From: JAXDMK01 sp963790325
GTDB taxonomy: Bacteria; Actinomycetota; Acidimicrobiia; Acidimicrobiales; AC-14
DNA length: 64,000 nucleotides
NCBI GenBank assembly: GCA_963790325.1
Contig: CAWBNY010000003.1
Location: forward strand, 434,001 to 498,000
Direction: 5' to 3'
Translations under genes and position numbers: made by a program
Shown: positions 63,524-64,000 of the stretch, piece after piece
How the letters are laid out: the number at the start of each line of letters is the position of its first letter
Numbering within the stretch: position 1 is the first letter of the stretch
The notes under the pieces: model-generated
What the model was told of the DNA's origin: nothing
The model's input: the letters and a program-made list of their open reading frames with translations, nothing else
Databases searched by the model: none

Positions 63524-64000
63524 CTACCCTCCTCCGCCGCCGGCCTCGGCCGACGCCGCCGGGTGCGCCGAGCGGGACGAGGAGGTCGCCTGCGCCTTCG
63601 CCGCCGGCAGGTCGGTGATGGCCGCGTCGAGGGCGTCCTTGACCCCGCCCAGGGCCACGATGCTGAGCACGCCCTGGCCCCGCCGGACCAGGTCGACGAG
63701 CTCACCGTCGGTGCGGACGAGCACCGAGCCGGAGCCGTCGGTGACGAGGGTGGCCGACGCGATGTCGTCGCCCAGGGTGGTGCGCAGGTACTCGACCGCC
63801 CGCCGGGCCGTCTGGAGGGCGACGCCGGCGTCGAGCAGGCCCTTGATGACCTTGAGCTCGACCAGGTCGCGGTACGAGTAGCGGCGTTGGGTGCCGCTGC
63901 CCTTGGCATCGGCGATCGAGGGCCGGATCAGGTCGGTTCGAGCCCAGTAGTCGAGCTGGCGGTACGTGATGCCGACGATCTTGCAGACCTGCGGCCCCCG
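63524..64000 (-). CDS. MerR-family regulator (5' end outside window)
   Basis: The visible 158 codons include the second part of a MerR winged helix (VCKIVGITYRQLDYWARTDL, then SGTQRRYSYRDLVELKVIKG), a helix for dimerisation, and a C-terminal domain that reads like an effector-binding or antitoxin-like domain (SVLVRTDGELVDLV). It ends in a Ser/Ala/Gly tail. The N-terminus is cut. Confidence 0.82.
   Translation of the reverse strand, partial: RGPQVCKIVGITYRQLDYWARTDLIRPSIADAKGSGTQRRYSYRDLVELKVIKGLLDAGVALQTARRAVEYLRTTLGDDIASATLVTDGSGSVLVRTDGELVDLVRRGQGVLSIVALGGVKDALDAAITDLPAAKAQATSSSRSAHPAASAEAGGGGG

Overview
The window is high-GC DNA (third codon positions mostly G or C) from an actinomycete-type bacterium. 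A mycothiol-type maleylpyruvate isomerase domain protein, DrrAB-type transport, DUF2510, many GTG starts and leaderless-looking promoters support this. An acidimicrobial lineage is my best guess, from gene style only. No rRNA, tRNA or CRISPR array was seen.

Layout. 1-2.0 kb: a glycoside hydrolase with Nbr1/FW-type Ig modules, cut by the left edge. 2.0-6.4 kb: a mobile-element graveyard (Mutator, ISL3 and tyrosine-recombinase remnants, an HNH protein) containing one intact IS1595-type insertion sequence with a near-consensus promoter. 6.7-10.6 kb: a zinc-ribbon protein, a DrrAB-type ABC transporter and small conserved proteins. 10.6-12.0 kb: decayed DNA with lipoprotein and ISL3 remnants.

12.0-26.4 kb is the accessory island. 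One minus-strand operon (16824 to 12389) encodes an unknown protein, a MACPF protein with a hemopexin propeller, a DUF697/YcjF-like membrane protein and a phospholipase-C-like phosphoesterase. A second minus-strand operon (22564 to 17518) encodes a small protein, a lanthipeptide precursor, a LanM synthetase and a probable Asp hydroxylase. The precursor core lines up residue for residue with cinnamycin/duramycin: all three Cys, Ser6, Thr11, Asp15, Thr18 and Lys19 are kept. The gene set fits a cinnamycin-type pathway: precursor, LanM, CinX-like hydroxylase and a candidate for the lysinoalanine enzyme. A second 2OG-Fe(II) oxygenase lies divergently between the operons, and an ABC exporter with a small partner lies on the other strand. 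Since cinnamycin-type peptides bind phosphatidylethanolamine, it is notable that the neighbouring operon encodes a membrane-attack-type protein and a phospholipase-like enzyme. The island ends near an IS630 remnant and a Xer/dif-like dyad.

26.5-28.1 kb: a thioredoxin/TlpA-like lipoprotein with an in-frame UGA exactly at the first position of its CxxC motif, followed by a bSECIS-like hairpin (a strong selenocysteine candidate), and a CcdA-type electron-transfer protein with a frameshift. 28.3-28.9 kb: a MazEF-type toxin-antitoxin pair. 28.9-32.2 kb: an AraC regulator, VOC protein and class II UvrA-like operon.

32.3-64 kb is ordinary chromosome: DUF305 protein, 5'-nucleotidase, a cell-surface polysaccharide/glycosyltransferase group, DoxX-like protein, a 33-residue repeat protein, Rieske and maleylpyruvate-isomerase proteins, KhtTU-type cation/proton antiporter, DHA2 MFS exporter, MtnA, SRAP protein, YibE/F, CAP and RDD proteins, the gcvT-gcvPA-gcvPB glycine-cleavage operon (no gcvH here), a beta-propeller lipoprotein, an M23 peptidase, a HisN-like phosphatase, a nuclease-like protein and a MerR regulator cut by the right edge.
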